64,000 nucleotides of DNA from NCBI RefSeq assembly GCF_006974105.1, contig NZ_CP036282.1:310001-374000 (forward strand), read 5' to 3'. A model generated the notes under the pieces. That model was not told where the DNA came from and ran no database searches. It saw only the letters and a program-made list of their open reading frames with translations. This document shows positions 51,928 through 61,063 of this stretch, in pieces. The stretch's first letter is position 1; every line of letters starts with the position of its first letter. The position numbers and the translations under genes were made by a program. This stretch comes from Rhodoferax aquaticus (GTDB lineage Bacteria; Pseudomonadota; Gammaproteobacteria; Burkholderiales; Burkholderiaceae_C).

Positions 51928-53478
51928 ATGCGCCTGCCCACCCTGACCCTTGCCCACCAGCTAGCGCTGCTGCTGTCGGCCTTTGTGGTGCTGGCGGTGC
52001 TGGCCGTGGGGGGCCTGAGCGTGTGGAATTTGCAGCGCGGCTTTTCGGACTACCTGCAAGCGCGCGATGAAGAACACCTCACCCGCTTTCTGGGCTTGGT
52101 GGAGCGCCGCGCCGCCCAGGACCCCAGCATGCAATGGCTGCGCGGCGACCGCGAAGCCTTGCGTGCCTTGGTGGACGAGTTTGCCGGACGTCCTCCCCAA
52201 GGCGCTAGGCCCGCCCCGGGTGACAGACCCTTGCCCCGCGACGGCCGTCCCCCACCCCCGGGGCCTGAGCGCGAAGGCCCGCCACCCGAGCGCCCCGGCC
52301 CGCCCAGAGTGGCGCCACCGCCGCCTCTAGCGCCCAACGGTAGTGCAGGCAACTTTGCCCAAAGGTTGCTCATTCGCGACGCGCAGGGCCGCCGCCTCGT
52401 GGGCCGGGAGCCCCCGGCGGGCGCACGTGTCAGTGTGCGAGCCATCAAGGTCGATGGCGTTTCCGTGGGCAGCTTGGAGTTGACGCCAGAAGCCCAGATG
52501 GAAGGCGTGGACGCCAGCTTTTTGCAGCGACAGTACCGTGGTTTGGCCTTGGCCGCAGCGATCACCATTGCGGCCGCACTGGTAGCTGCGGTCGTAATCG
52601 GCGGCCGCTGGAGCCGGCCCCTGCGGGCACTGCAGGCGGTGACCCGGCGCATTGCACAAGGCGACTTTTCAGCGCCCCAAGCGCTGCCGGGAGCGGTGCA
52701 CACCGGCGCGGTCGAAATCGCGCTCTTGGTGGCCGACGTGAATGCCATGGCACTGTCCCTGGCGGCGCTGGAGTCTGCGCGACGGGCCTGGATTGCGGAG
52801 ATATCCCATGAACTGCGCACGCCCTTGGCGGTGCTGCGCGGTGAGCTTGAATCGATAGAAGATGGTGCGCGCCAGCCCACGCCCAGCGTGATCGGCAGCC
52901 TGCGTGAAGAAGTCATGCAACTCACCCGCTTGGTGGACGACTTGCATTTGCTGTCGGTGGCTGACATGGGGCAGATGCCCTGCCACATGGCACCGGGCGA
53001 TGCGAACGCTGCCTTGCAGCGCATGGCGGGCCGCTTTGAGACGCGCGCCCAGCAGATGGGCCTCGTCGTGGACATCGTTCCCTGCGCACAGCCCATTGCC
53101 ACCCAATGGGACTATGGGCGCATCGAGCAACTCTTAGGCAACTTGCTGGAAAACAGCCTGCGCTACACCCATGCGCCGGGGCGCATCCGTATCCGCTGGC
53201 AGGCCAGTGCGACCGCGCTCACCTTGACCGTAGAAGACAGCGCGCCCGGCGTGGCCGCTGTGCATTTGCCCAAACTGTTTGAACCCTTGTACCGGGTTGA
53301 CGCGGCACGCGGGCGCACCGGGCAGCAGGGCAGTGGACTGGGCCTGTCCATCGTGCAAGCCATTGTGCGGGCACACCGCGGCTCGGTGAAGGCCAGTGCA
53401 TCCGAACTCGGTGGGCTCGCAGTCACCTTGGTGCTGCCCTTGCAGCCACAGCGGCTGGAACGCAGAAAGGAGCGGTGA
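51928..53478 (+). CDS. Sensor histidine kinase with proline-rich periplasmic insert
   Basis: 516 residues. Membrane helix ~9-35, periplasmic region ~36-200, helix ~205-228, HAMP ~228-280, HisKA with H-box 'IAEISHELRTPLAVLRGELE' near residue 293, HATPase to ~505 ('NLLENSLRYTHAPG', 'GSGLGLSIVQAIV'). Overall close to BaeS. The periplasmic part holds about 50 residues that are nearly half proline, with Arg and Gly (residues ~88-138), uncommon in a sensor. Its stop overlaps the ATG of the response regulator gene (TGATG). Confidence 0.93.
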   Translation: MRLPTLTLAHQLALLLSAFVVLAVLAVGGLSVWNLQRGFSDYLQARDEEHLTRFLGLVERRAAQDPSMQWLRGDREALRALVDEFAGRPPQGARPAPGDRPLPRDGRPPPPGPEREGPPPERPGPPRVAPPPPLAPNGSAGNFAQRLLIRDAQGRRLVGREPPAGARVSVRAIKVDGVSVGSLELTPEAQMEGVDASFLQRQYRGLALAAAITIAAALVAAVVIGGRWSRPLRALQAVTRRIAQGDFSAPQALPGAVHTGAVEIALLVADVNAMALSLAALESARRAWIAEISHELRTPLAVLRGELESIEDGARQPTPSVIGSLREEVMQLTRLVDDLHLLSVADMGQMPCHMAPGDANAALQRMAGRFETRAQQMGLVVDIVPCAQPIATQWDYGRIEQLLGNLLENSLRYTHAPGRIRIRWQASATALTLTVEDSAPGVAAVHLPKLFEPLYRVDAARGRTGQQGSGLGLSIVQAIVRAHRGSVKASASELGGLAVTLVLPLQPQRLERRKER

Positions 53479-54176
53479 TGCAAGCCCCCATTCTCATTGT
53501 GGAAGACGACCTCAAGATTGCCGACATGCTGGACAACTACCTGCGCATGCAGGGCTACGCCACCCTATGCTGCGCCGATGGCTTGCAGGCGGTGGAGCTG
53601 GTGCGCAGCCAAGCCCCCGCCGTGGTGCTGCTCGACGTGATGTTGCCCAGTTTGGATGGTGTTGGCGTGTGCGCCGCCGTGCGGGCGTTCTCAGCGGTAC
53701 CCATCATCATGGTGACGGCGCGCGTGGACGAAGTGGACCGTCTCTTGGGCCTAGAGACGGGCGCTGACGACTATGTGTGCAAGCCCTTTAGCCCGCGCGA
53801 GGTGGTGGCCCGTATCAAGGCCTTGTTGCGGCGCACGCAAGGTGAGCTGCTTGCGCCCTTACCCGGTGCACAGCCAGCGGCCAATCTAGGCCTGCGGGTG
53901 GACGCTGCCAAGCGGCAGGTGGTGTGGGCGGGTCACGCCTTGCCGCTCACGCAGGTGGAGTACCGCTTGTTGGCCTTGTTGCTCTCGCGGCCCGCACAAG
54001 TATTTGGGCGCGCCCGTTTGCTCGACAGCCTGCATGAAGATCAGCGCGATGTGAGCGACCGCGCCATCGACAGCCACATCAAAAATATACGCCGCAAGAT
54101 GGAGCAAGCCCAGGTCACCGAGGCCAGCATTGCCTCGGTGTATGGCGTGGGCTATCGGCTGGACTTGGGCGTCTAA
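53478..54176 (+). CDS. OmpR-family response regulator (BaeR-like)
   Basis: 232 residues from ATG 53478; the receiver domain has 'ILIVEDDLKIADML', phospho-Asp in 'VVLLDVMLP' (about residue 52) and Lys in 'YVCKPFSPRE'. The C-terminal winged helix ends 'VSDRAIDSHIKNIRRKMEQAQVTEASIASVYGVGYRLDL'. Paired with the preceding kinase by overlap. Likely targets include the convergent small secreted protein gene, by neighbourhood only. Confidence 0.95.
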   Translation: MQAPILIVEDDLKIADMLDNYLRMQGYATLCCADGLQAVELVRSQAPAVVLLDVMLPSLDGVGVCAAVRAFSAVPIIMVTARVDEVDRLLGLETGADDYVCKPFSPREVVARIKALLRRTQGELLAPLPGAQPAANLGLRVDAAKRQVVWAGHALPLTQVEYRLLALLLSRPAQVFGRARLLDSLHEDQRDVSDRAIDSHIKNIRRKMEQAQVTEASIASVYGVGYRLDLGV

Positions 54177-54191
54177 GCGCCCATTTGGGGT

Positions 54192-54521
54192 TTAGCTCTT
54201 GGGCTTTTCTTTGCCCATGCCGGGGCCTTGGCCCTTTGTGTGGGCAGGGCGGCAAGCCAAGGGTTTGCCTTCGGGGGCTCCGCATGTTCCTGCTTCGGCA
54301 CCACGCGGCGAGGTGAAGTTACACGCCGCGCCTGCCGCCAAAGACTTGCACGCCGCGAGCGCTTCGGCCGGTGGTTTGCGGTGCTCTGGGCCCTCTTGCT
54401 GTTCTTGCCCGCCTGCCGGCTTTGGGCCATTGGGGGGCGCTTGTTGGGCGGAGGCTGTGGCGGCGCATAGCAGCAAGGCCATGGCAGCGCACACACGGAG
54501 GGCAAGAGGAAGCTTCGACAT
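54192..54521 (-). CDS. Small exported protein with Cys motif and Pro/Gln/Gly-rich segment
   Basis: 109 residues. Signal peptide ~1-25 ('LRVCAAMALLLCAATASAQQ'). A short low-complexity part rich in Pro, Gln and Gly precedes 'PPAEALAACKSLAAGAACNFTSPRGAEAGTCGAPEGKPLACRPA', a four-Cys module often found at the end of small exported proteins in Burkholderiales. Function unknown. Convergent with the response regulator gene, with a 15-base gap. Its Pro-rich stretch recalls the sensor kinase insert. Confidence 0.7.
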   Translation of the reverse strand: MSKLPLALRVCAAMALLLCAATASAQQAPPNGPKPAGGQEQQEGPEHRKPPAEALAACKSLAAGAACNFTSPRGAEAGTCGAPEGKPLACRPAHTKGQGPGMGKEKPKS

Positions 54522-54691
54522 GGCATGACTCCTTAAGGTCTGAGATGGGGAACCCTGCGGGGTGCAGTGCGATGCAGTGTGTGCCTTAAGTGTGGAGCAA
54601 TTGTGGAGCAGGCTTTCACGGTACCATCACCGTTCAATATCTGCCATCTCTTTCACATTCGCCTACTTTTGCCCAGCGCAGTGCCCATTCC

Positions 54692-55537
54692 ATGACCGAT
54701 TTTGCGTGTACGCCCGCCATGCTGCTAGCCGCTGGACGCGGTGAGCGCATGCGACCCCTGACCGACCATTGCCCCAAGCCCTTGCTAGAGGTGCGCGGCA
54801 AGCCCTTGTTGCAGTGGCATCTGGAAGCCTTGGCCCGTGGCGGGTTCTCCAAGGCGGTGGTCAATACCGACTGGTTAGGTTCCAAAATAGAACGTTTTTT
54901 TGAGGGCCAAACAGGCCATTTGCGCCCATGGAATGTGCGTGAGCAGCTATGGAATGCAGAGCAAGACATGGCGTCGAATGGCGATGCCGTGTTCACCCTA
55001 GCGTTCTCCCGCGAGGGCCAAGACTTTGGCGGCGCGCTGGAGACGGCAGGCGGTATTGCACGCGCATTGCCGCTGCTGGTGGCCGAGCCAGCTGCAGCGA
55101 AAAGTGCTGTGTTTTGGGTGGCTGCGGGCGACGTGTTTGTGCCTGACTTTGACTACCGCCAAGACGCGGTCGCGCGCTTTGTGGCGAGTGACAAGCTTGC
55201 CCACCTCTGGTTGGTGCCCAACCCCGCGCACAACCCCCGGGGTGACTTTGGTTTGGCGCTGTCCCAGGGTTCCGACGCTGCGGGTATGGCGCTGAACCTC
55301 GCCACTGACGATCCAAGGCCCCGTTACACCTACTCCACCATAGGTCTGTACCGTGCCGCGCTGTTTGCGCCGCCCTGGTGCGCCATTGCGCCGGGCAATC
55401 CCCAGGGTGTGAAAGCGCCGCTGGCGCCCTTGCTGCGCGCTGCGATGGACCAAGGGCGGGTGAGTGCCGAGCTCTATACCGGTCGCTGGACCGATGTGGG
55501 CACGCCCGAGCGGCTGGCCCAACTCAACCACGTGTAA
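54692..55537 (+). CDS. murU: N-acetylmuramate 1-phosphate uridylyltransferase MurU
   Basis: 281 residues from ATG 54692; the frame is open to 54590 but upstream residues do not fit the family. Nucleotidyltransferase signature 'PAMLLAAGRGERMRPLTDHCPKPLLEVRGKPLLQWHLEAL', then 'WNAEQDMASNGDAVFTLAFSREG' and 'YSTIGLYRAALFAP', as in the MurNAc-recycling enzyme of Pseudomonas. It couples MurNAc-1-phosphate with UTP to make UDP-MurNAc, so bypassing MurA/MurB. The AmgK kinase partner is not in the window, so a general sugar-phosphate nucleotidyltransferase remains possible. Confidence 0.8.
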   Translation: MTDFACTPAMLLAAGRGERMRPLTDHCPKPLLEVRGKPLLQWHLEALARGGFSKAVVNTDWLGSKIERFFEGQTGHLRPWNVREQLWNAEQDMASNGDAVFTLAFSREGQDFGGALETAGGIARALPLLVAEPAAAKSAVFWVAAGDVFVPDFDYRQDAVARFVASDKLAHLWLVPNPAHNPRGDFGLALSQGSDAAGMALNLATDDPRPRYTYSTIGLYRAALFAPPWCAIAPGNPQGVKAPLAPLLRAAMDQGRVSAELYTGRWTDVGTPERLAQLNHV

Positions 55538-55566
55538 GTTTCTCGATTTTGGAGCGCGTTTTCGCT

Positions 55567-56952
55567 ATGACACAGACTGTTTACCAACGCCGCCGCGCCG
55601 CTTTGGCTGCCCAACTGGGCCCCAGCGGTATTGCCATCATTCCCACCGCGCCTGAGCAGCAGCGCAACCGCGACTCTGATTTTTTGTTCCGCGCCGACAG
55701 CTACTTTTTGTACCTCACCGGCTTTACGGAGCCCCATGCCACTTTGGTGGTGCGTGGGGATGGCAGCAGCACGCTGTTTTGCCAGCCCAAAGACCCGGAA
55801 CGCGAAATCTGGGATGGCTTTCGCACCGGCCCCCAGGCGGCCCCTGAAGCTTTGGGTGTGCACAAGGCCTATGCCTGTACCGAGCTCGATGTTCAGCTCC
55901 CCAAGCTCCTGGAGAACGCCAGCACCGTGTGGTACCCGTTTGGCATCCACAAAGGCCTAGAGACCCGGGTGGCTGGGTGGCTCAGCACAGTGCGTGGCCG
56001 CTCCCGCCAAGGGGCTTTGTGTGCCGAAGCGCAGCGCGATGTGTGCGCCTTGCTCGATGAAATGCGCCTCTTCAAAGACGCCGAAGAGCAAGCCACCATG
56101 CGCCGTGCGGCGCAGATCAGCGCGCAAGCCCATGTGCGCGCCATGCAGCAGTCAGCGCGCATGCTGCGCGCAGGCCAAGCGGTGCATGAGTACCACCTGG
56201 ATGCAGAGCTATTGCACGAGTTTCGCCGCCATGGCTCGCAGTACCCGGCCTACAGTTCTATCGTGGCCGCAGGGGGCAATGCCTGCGTGCTGCACTACCG
56301 GGCCGATGCAGGCGCGGTGCGGGACGGCGAGTTGGTCTTGATTGATGCAGGCTGTGAGCTTGACGGCTACGCCAGTGACATTACCCGCACCTTCCCTGCC
56401 AACGGCAAGTTCACGGGCCCTCAGCGTGCGTTGTATGACCTGGTCGTAGCCGCCCAAGCGGCCTCTATTGCGGTGACACGCCCTGGCCAGCGGTTTATGG
56501 ACCCGCATGACGCCACCGTGAAGGTACTGTCGCAAGGCATGCTCGATCTGGGCCTGTTGGACCGCAAGGTGGTGGGTACGGTGGACGATGTGATCGAAAA
56601 GCGCGCCTACTTTCAGTTCTATATGCACCGCACCAGCCACTGGCTGGGTTTGGATGTGCATGACTGCGGCAGCTACTACGAACCCAGTGAGCTGCACTTG
56701 GCCACCGAGCGCACCGATGCGGTGACCGGCGCAGTGTCACTGCACCGTCCGGGGCGCATTTTGCAGCCCGGTATGGTGCTCACCATTGAGCCTGGGATCT
56801 ATGTGCGGCCCGCGCCCGGCGTGCCTGAGGCTTTTCACAACATCGGCATTCGCATTGAAGACGACGCGCTGGTGACCGCCAATGGGTGCGAGTTGTTGAG
56901 CCGTGGTGTGCCTGTGGAGGCTGAGGCCATTGAAGCCTTGATGCGTGACTGA
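55567..56952 (+). CDS. pepP: Xaa-Pro aminopeptidase
   Basis: 461 residues from ATG 55567. N-terminal creatinase-like domain ('QRRRAALAAQLGPSGIAIIPTAPEQQRNRDSDFLFRADSYFLYLTGF'), then the pita-bread fold with metal ligands in 'LIDAGCELDGYASDITRTFP', 'YMHRTSHWLGLDVHDCG' and 'MVLTIEPGIYV'. It removes N-terminal residues next to proline in the cytosol, with two Mn ions. Begins 29 bases after murU, so likely co-transcribed. Confidence 0.95.
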   Translation: MTQTVYQRRRAALAAQLGPSGIAIIPTAPEQQRNRDSDFLFRADSYFLYLTGFTEPHATLVVRGDGSSTLFCQPKDPEREIWDGFRTGPQAAPEALGVHKAYACTELDVQLPKLLENASTVWYPFGIHKGLETRVAGWLSTVRGRSRQGALCAEAQRDVCALLDEMRLFKDAEEQATMRRAAQISAQAHVRAMQQSARMLRAGQAVHEYHLDAELLHEFRRHGSQYPAYSSIVAAGGNACVLHYRADAGAVRDGELVLIDAGCELDGYASDITRTFPANGKFTGPQRALYDLVVAAQAASIAVTRPGQRFMDPHDATVKVLSQGMLDLGLLDRKVVGTVDDVIEKRAYFQFYMHRTSHWLGLDVHDCGSYYEPSELHLATERTDAVTGAVSLHRPGRILQPGMVLTIEPGIYVRPAPGVPEAFHNIGIRIEDDALVTANGCELLSRGVPVEAEAIEALMRD

Positions 56953-57055
56953 CGGCAGAGGCAGCCCAGCGCCTGTGACATGGGTACTGACTGGCCCGGG
57001 CCTTGCTTAGGTGCTTGGGTTATCCTTTCCGCTGTCTCCACTTCACTCCTCCACC

Positions 57056-57493
57056 ATGCCTTCTTACCTGTTGCCGCTGCATCTTGTCTTTGTGGGCGTT
57101 TGGCTGGGTTGCGTCTTGACGGAAGCCTTGTTTGAACGCGCCTTGTTAGGCCAAGGCCGAGCCTTTGAGCTGGTGTTGGTGGCGCTGCATAAAAAGGTGG
57201 ACCTGTTGATCGAGATACCGGCCTTTGTGGGGGTCTTGGTGACCGGGGCATTGATGCTGCATGCCGCACCGCCCAGCAACCTGCTGCACCTCAAAGCTGG
57301 CTTGGGTGTGCTGGCCATCGCGGCCAATGCCTACTGTGTTTGGTTGGTGTTTCGCCGGGGGGACGCGGCGCAAGCGGGGGACTGGGAGCGCTTTGAACGC
57401 ATTGACCATGCCCAACACACATGGGGCGCTGTGGTGCTAGTGGGCATCTTGGCCGCACTGGGCATTGGCCTGTACCTGTTTAGCCACGGCTAA
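57056..57493 (+). CDS. Conserved four-helix membrane protein
   Basis: 145 residues from ATG 57056 (the frame is open to 57011). Four hydrophobic segments at about 5-25, 47-65, 75-95 and 115-140. 'LPLHLVFVGVWLGCVLTEALFERALLG' and 'HKKVDLLIEIPAFVGVLVTGALML' suggest a CopD-like or haem-binding-type bundle with conserved His (8, 44), but no function is known. Sits between pepP and ndh on the same strand. Confidence 0.75.
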   Translation: MPSYLLPLHLVFVGVWLGCVLTEALFERALLGQGRAFELVLVALHKKVDLLIEIPAFVGVLVTGALMLHAAPPSNLLHLKAGLGVLAIAANAYCVWLVFRRGDAAQAGDWERFERIDHAQHTWGAVVLVGILAALGIGLYLFSHG

Positions 57494-57555
57494 GGCGTGG
57501 GGGAGCCGCTGTAGGCGGCCCTGCGCGAACGATTTCAAAACTCTGTAAGGCGCGT

Positions 57556-58866
57556 ATGCAACGTATTGTGATCGTGGGCGGTGGTGCCGGCGGCTTGGTG
57601 CTGGCCACCCAACTTGGCAAAAAATTGGGGAAAAAAGGGCTGGCTGAAGTCACGCTGGTGGACGCAGCCCGCACCCATGTGTGGAAGCCCCTGTTGCACC
57701 AACTGGCGGCGGGCAGTTTTGACACCCATGCGGAAGAAATCGAGTACTTGGCGCAGGCGCGCTGGAACCATTTCAAGTTTCGCTTGGGCCGCTTGGTCAG
57801 TGTGGACCGCACGGCCAAGACGCTGCAACTGGAAGCTAGTTTCGATGAAACAGGCCGTGAGATCACACCGGCGCAACAGCTGGCCTATGACACCCTGATC
57901 ATTGCGGTGGGCAGCCAAACCAATGACTTCGGCACCTTGGGCGCGGCCGAGCACACCATCAAGCTCGACAGTCCTGTGGCCGCCCAAAACTTCAACAACC
58001 GCATGATCAACGCCTGCATCCGCGCGCAAACCGTGCCGCGCAGCGCGGGCAGCGGCCGTTTGACGGTGGCCATTGTGGGCGGGGGCGCGACCGGCGTGGA
58101 GTTGGCGGCCGAGTTGCATGCCTCGGCCAAGGTCTTGGCCCACTTCGGGTTTGACCACATCCACCCCGAAAAAGACCTGCAAATTGTGCTGATTGAAGCC
58201 GCGCCGCGCTTGCTGGCCCAGTTGCCCGAGCGCCTGAGCGAGTCCGCGCTGCGCGAGCTGCGCAAACTGGCCATTGAAGTGCACACCAACGAAAGAGTGG
58301 TGGAGGTGACCGCCGACCACTTGAAAATGGCCAGCGGCAAAGTGGTGCCGGCCAGCATTGCGGTATGGGCAGCCGGTGTGAAGGCGCCTGAGTTTCTCAA
58401 GACGCTGGGCGGTGAGGCACCGCTAGAGACCAACCGCCTGAACCAGCTCTTGGTCAACCACAACCTGCAGTGTGCGCAAGACCCCAGCATTTTTGCCTTT
58501 GGCGACTGCGCCGCCTACCAGCAGCCCGATGGCCTGTGGGTACCACCCCGCGCACAGGTGGCCTACCAGCAGGCCATGTATTTGGTGCGCGCTTTGCCCA
58601 TGCTGCAACGGGGGGAGGCGGTGGCGCCCTTTGTGTTCAAAGACCAGGGGTCCTTGGTGTCTTTGTCCGAATATTCGTCGGTGGGCAGCCTCATGGGCAG
58701 CTTGACCAAAGGCAGCTTCTTTGTGGAAGGCCAGATCGCCAAGTTCATGTACTGGGCGCTGCACAAGCAGCACCAGATGGCCTTGGGGGGCTTCAAGAAA
58801 ATGGCCTTGATCACGCTCTCGGAGTTGCTAGACCGCACCTACCGCCCACGCATCAAGTTGCACTAG
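57556..58866 (+). CDS. ndh: Type II NADH:quinone oxidoreductase
   Basis: 436 residues. FAD-binding 'RIVIVGGGAGGLVLATQLGKKLG' at the start, NAD-binding 'LTVAIVGGGATGVELAAELHA' near residue 175, 'IFAFGDCAAYQQ' and 'FVFKDQGSLVSLSEYSSVG' later; the C-terminal 'FVEGQIAKFMYWALHKQHQMALGGFKKM' is the membrane-binding amphipathic region. It passes electrons from NADH to quinone without pumping protons. Nine bases before the DUF1345 gene. Confidence 0.95.
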   Translation: MQRIVIVGGGAGGLVLATQLGKKLGKKGLAEVTLVDAARTHVWKPLLHQLAAGSFDTHAEEIEYLAQARWNHFKFRLGRLVSVDRTAKTLQLEASFDETGREITPAQQLAYDTLIIAVGSQTNDFGTLGAAEHTIKLDSPVAAQNFNNRMINACIRAQTVPRSAGSGRLTVAIVGGGATGVELAAELHASAKVLAHFGFDHIHPEKDLQIVLIEAAPRLLAQLPERLSESALRELRKLAIEVHTNERVVEVTADHLKMASGKVVPASIAVWAAGVKAPEFLKTLGGEAPLETNRLNQLLVNHNLQCAQDPSIFAFGDCAAYQQPDGLWVPPRAQVAYQQAMYLVRALPMLQRGEAVAPFVFKDQGSLVSLSEYSSVGSLMGSLTKGSFFVEGQIAKFMYWALHKQHQMALGGFKKMALITLSELLDRTYRPRIKLH

Positions 58867-58875
58867 GCCATCGCC

Positions 58876-59559
58876 ATGCTGAGTCGCTGGATGCATGCAC
58901 TAAGAGCCCGGCCACGCTTGGTGGTGTGTGCGCTCATTGGCCTAGCCTGTGGCTTTGCCATGCCCGCCAGCTGGGGTTTGCTGCCCGTGACGCGGGCCAT
59001 TCTTGCGTGGAATGTGGGGGCCCTTGTGTACTTAACACTGGCGCTGTACATGATGTTTGCCTCCACCCATGCCTTGATGCGCCAACGCGCGGCGCAAGAA
59101 GATGAAGGCCGCTTGCTCATCCTCATGTTGGTGGTGTTGGCCGCGATGGCCTGCATTGGCGCCATCGTGGCAGAGCTGGCGGTCGCCAAGGATTTGCAGG
59201 GTGCCAGTCGCTATGCCCACATTGGCCTGGCGGCATTGACCATCGCGACGTCCTGGGCATTTACCCAGGTGATGTTTGCCCTGCACTACGCCCACGAGTA
59301 CTACGCCCACGCGGCGCGCACTGGGCATGCGGGCGATGAATCGGGAGCAGGGGGGCTGGCCTTTCCTGGCAATGAAGCGCCGGACTACGGCGACTTTTTG
59401 TATGTTGCAGCGGTCATCGGCACCTCTGGCCAAACGGCGGATGTCAGCTTCACCCGCCGCGCCATGCGCCGCATTGGGCTCTTGCACTGTGTCTTGGCCT
59501 TCTTTTTCAATACCACCTTGCTGGCACTGACCATCAACATGGCCTCGGGCTTGTTCTAG
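58876..59559 (+). CDS. DUF1345 membrane protein
   Basis: 227 residues with five to six membrane helices. 'RPRLVVCALIGLACGFAMP', 'TRAILAWNVGALVYLTLALYMM' and 'YGDFLYVAAVIGTSGQTADVSFTRRAMRRIGLLHCVLAFFFNTTLLALTINMASGL' define DUF1345. Function unknown. It follows ndh closely and likely shares its transcript. Confidence 0.92.
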   Translation: MLSRWMHALRARPRLVVCALIGLACGFAMPASWGLLPVTRAILAWNVGALVYLTLALYMMFASTHALMRQRAAQEDEGRLLILMLVVLAAMACIGAIVAELAVAKDLQGASRYAHIGLAALTIATSWAFTQVMFALHYAHEYYAHAARTGHAGDESGAGGLAFPGNEAPDYGDFLYVAAVIGTSGQTADVSFTRRAMRRIGLLHCVLAFFFNTTLLALTINMASGLF

Positions 59560-59579
59560 TGCTCGCTAGGCAGCCTTGA

Positions 59580-59637
59580 TTTGCTACTGAATTAATAGCT
59601 ATATGCGCTTATTCAATAAGGGGCTTAGGCTGTTTTG
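59580..59637 (+). repeat. Dispersed ~55-bp repeat, intergenic copy
   Basis: GCTACTGAATTAATAGCTAT, then ATGCGCTTATTCAATAAGGGGCTTAGGCTGTTTTG. Sits between the DUF1345 and glutamine-synthetase-family genes. Same layout as the four other copies in this window. Confidence 0.65.
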
Positions 59638-59711
59638 CTTGGGTTGATCTAAAATGAAGTGGACTTGGGCGCAGGCCCTCGCCACCACAATTGCCTTACC
59701 GATGACGCACC

Positions 59712-61055
59712 ATGCCTGATACCCACGCCAAAACTTTGAACGCATTTTTCAGCAGCCACGGCGTGCGCGATGTGGAATGCATATTCCCCGATATCTCGGG
59801 CTACCCGCGTGGCAAGTTGATGCCGGCCGCCAGCTTTGCGGCGGGTGCGGAGTTGCGCATTTGCCAGGCCATCCCGATGCAGGCGGTTACGGGGGACTAC
59901 TCGTACAACCCTGTCTTTCCGGATGCCGACCCGGATGTGCGCATGGTGCCAGACTATGCCACCCTGAAGCTCAGCCCTTGGGCCAGTGCGCCGCGTGCCG
60001 TGGCTATTCACGACTGTGTGGAGCTCGACGGCAGCGTGTGCCAATTTGCCCCCCGTAGTATTTTGAAAAGCGTAGTCGCTCGTTATGCCGCCCAGGGACT
60101 TACACCGGTGGTCGCCCCTGAGATTGAGTTTTACCTCACCCAAGCCAACGCAGACCCGGCGCTGGCGCTACTAGCGCCCAGCATGCGGGGTGGCCGTGTC
60201 GAGGTGGGTCAAAGTGCCTTCAGCCTGAATATGCTCAACGAGCACAGTGCGTTTTGGGACGAATTCCGCCAAGCCCTAGACACCTTGGGGGTGCAGGCGG
60301 ATACCTGGATCCATGAAGTAGGGCCGACCCAGTTTGAGATCAACCTCATGCATGGCGATGCGGTGGCGGTGGCCGACCAGGCGTTTTTGTTCAAGTACGC
60401 GGCCAAAGAAATTGCGCTCAAGCACGGCTTGAATGCGGTGTTTATGGCCAAGCCCATTGCGGGCGCGGCCGGGAGCTCTATGCATTTGCACCAAAGCGTG
60501 GTGGATGCGTCGGGACGCAATATCTTCAGCTTGGACGACGGAGCAGAGGCTCCGTGCTTTAGGCAGTTTATTGCAGGCCTGCAGCGGTATGTGCCCGACC
60601 TGATGCTGGTGTACGCGCCATTTGTGAATTCCTTTAAGCGTTATGTGTCGGGTAGCCAAGCCCCTGTGAACGTGCAGTGGGGCTATGACAACCGCACCTC
60701 CGGGTTGCGCGTGCCCGCCAGCGGCCCGGCGGCCCGGCGTGTGGAAAACCGGCTCGCGGGGGCCGATGCCAATCCGTACTTGGCCATAGCCGCCTCCTTG
60801 GCCGCAGGTCTGGCGGGCATGGATGAGCACCTTGCCCCCAGCGCCCCGCTGGAGAGCAACGCCTATGACCAGGCGCACACCTTGCCCCGCAGCTTTACCG
60901 TGGCCTTGGACCAAATGGCCGCGAGCGCCCACGGCAGGCGTTTGTTGGGCGACACGTTTGTGACCGGCTACACCGCCGTCAAGGCCTTGGAATACGAGAG
61001 CTACCAAAACGAGATCAGCGCCTGGGAGCGCCGCGTATTGCTGCCTCTGGTCTGA
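59712..61055 (+). CDS. Glutamine synthetase family enzyme (gamma-glutamylamide ligase type)
   Basis: 447 residues, the length of PuuA-like ligases. 'VRDVECIFPDISGYPRGKLMPA' in the N-terminal beta-grasp, then catalytic parts 'APEIEFYLTQ', 'FEINLMHGDAVAVADQAFLFKYAAKEIALKHGLNAVFMAKPI', 'GSSMHLHQSV' and 'YDNRTSGLRVPASGPAARRVENRLAGADANPYLAIAASLA'. These enzymes join glutamate to amines such as putrescine, using ATP. No other polyamine-catabolism gene is adjacent, so substrate is open. Confidence 0.88.
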   Translation: MPDTHAKTLNAFFSSHGVRDVECIFPDISGYPRGKLMPAASFAAGAELRICQAIPMQAVTGDYSYNPVFPDADPDVRMVPDYATLKLSPWASAPRAVAIHDCVELDGSVCQFAPRSILKSVVARYAAQGLTPVVAPEIEFYLTQANADPALALLAPSMRGGRVEVGQSAFSLNMLNEHSAFWDEFRQALDTLGVQADTWIHEVGPTQFEINLMHGDAVAVADQAFLFKYAAKEIALKHGLNAVFMAKPIAGAAGSSMHLHQSVVDASGRNIFSLDDGAEAPCFRQFIAGLQRYVPDLMLVYAPFVNSFKRYVSGSQAPVNVQWGYDNRTSGLRVPASGPAARRVENRLAGADANPYLAIAASLAAGLAGMDEHLAPSAPLESNAYDQAHTLPRSFTVALDQMAASAHGRRLLGDTFVTGYTAVKALEYESYQNEISAWERRVLLPLV

Positions 61056-61063
61056 GTGGCGGG

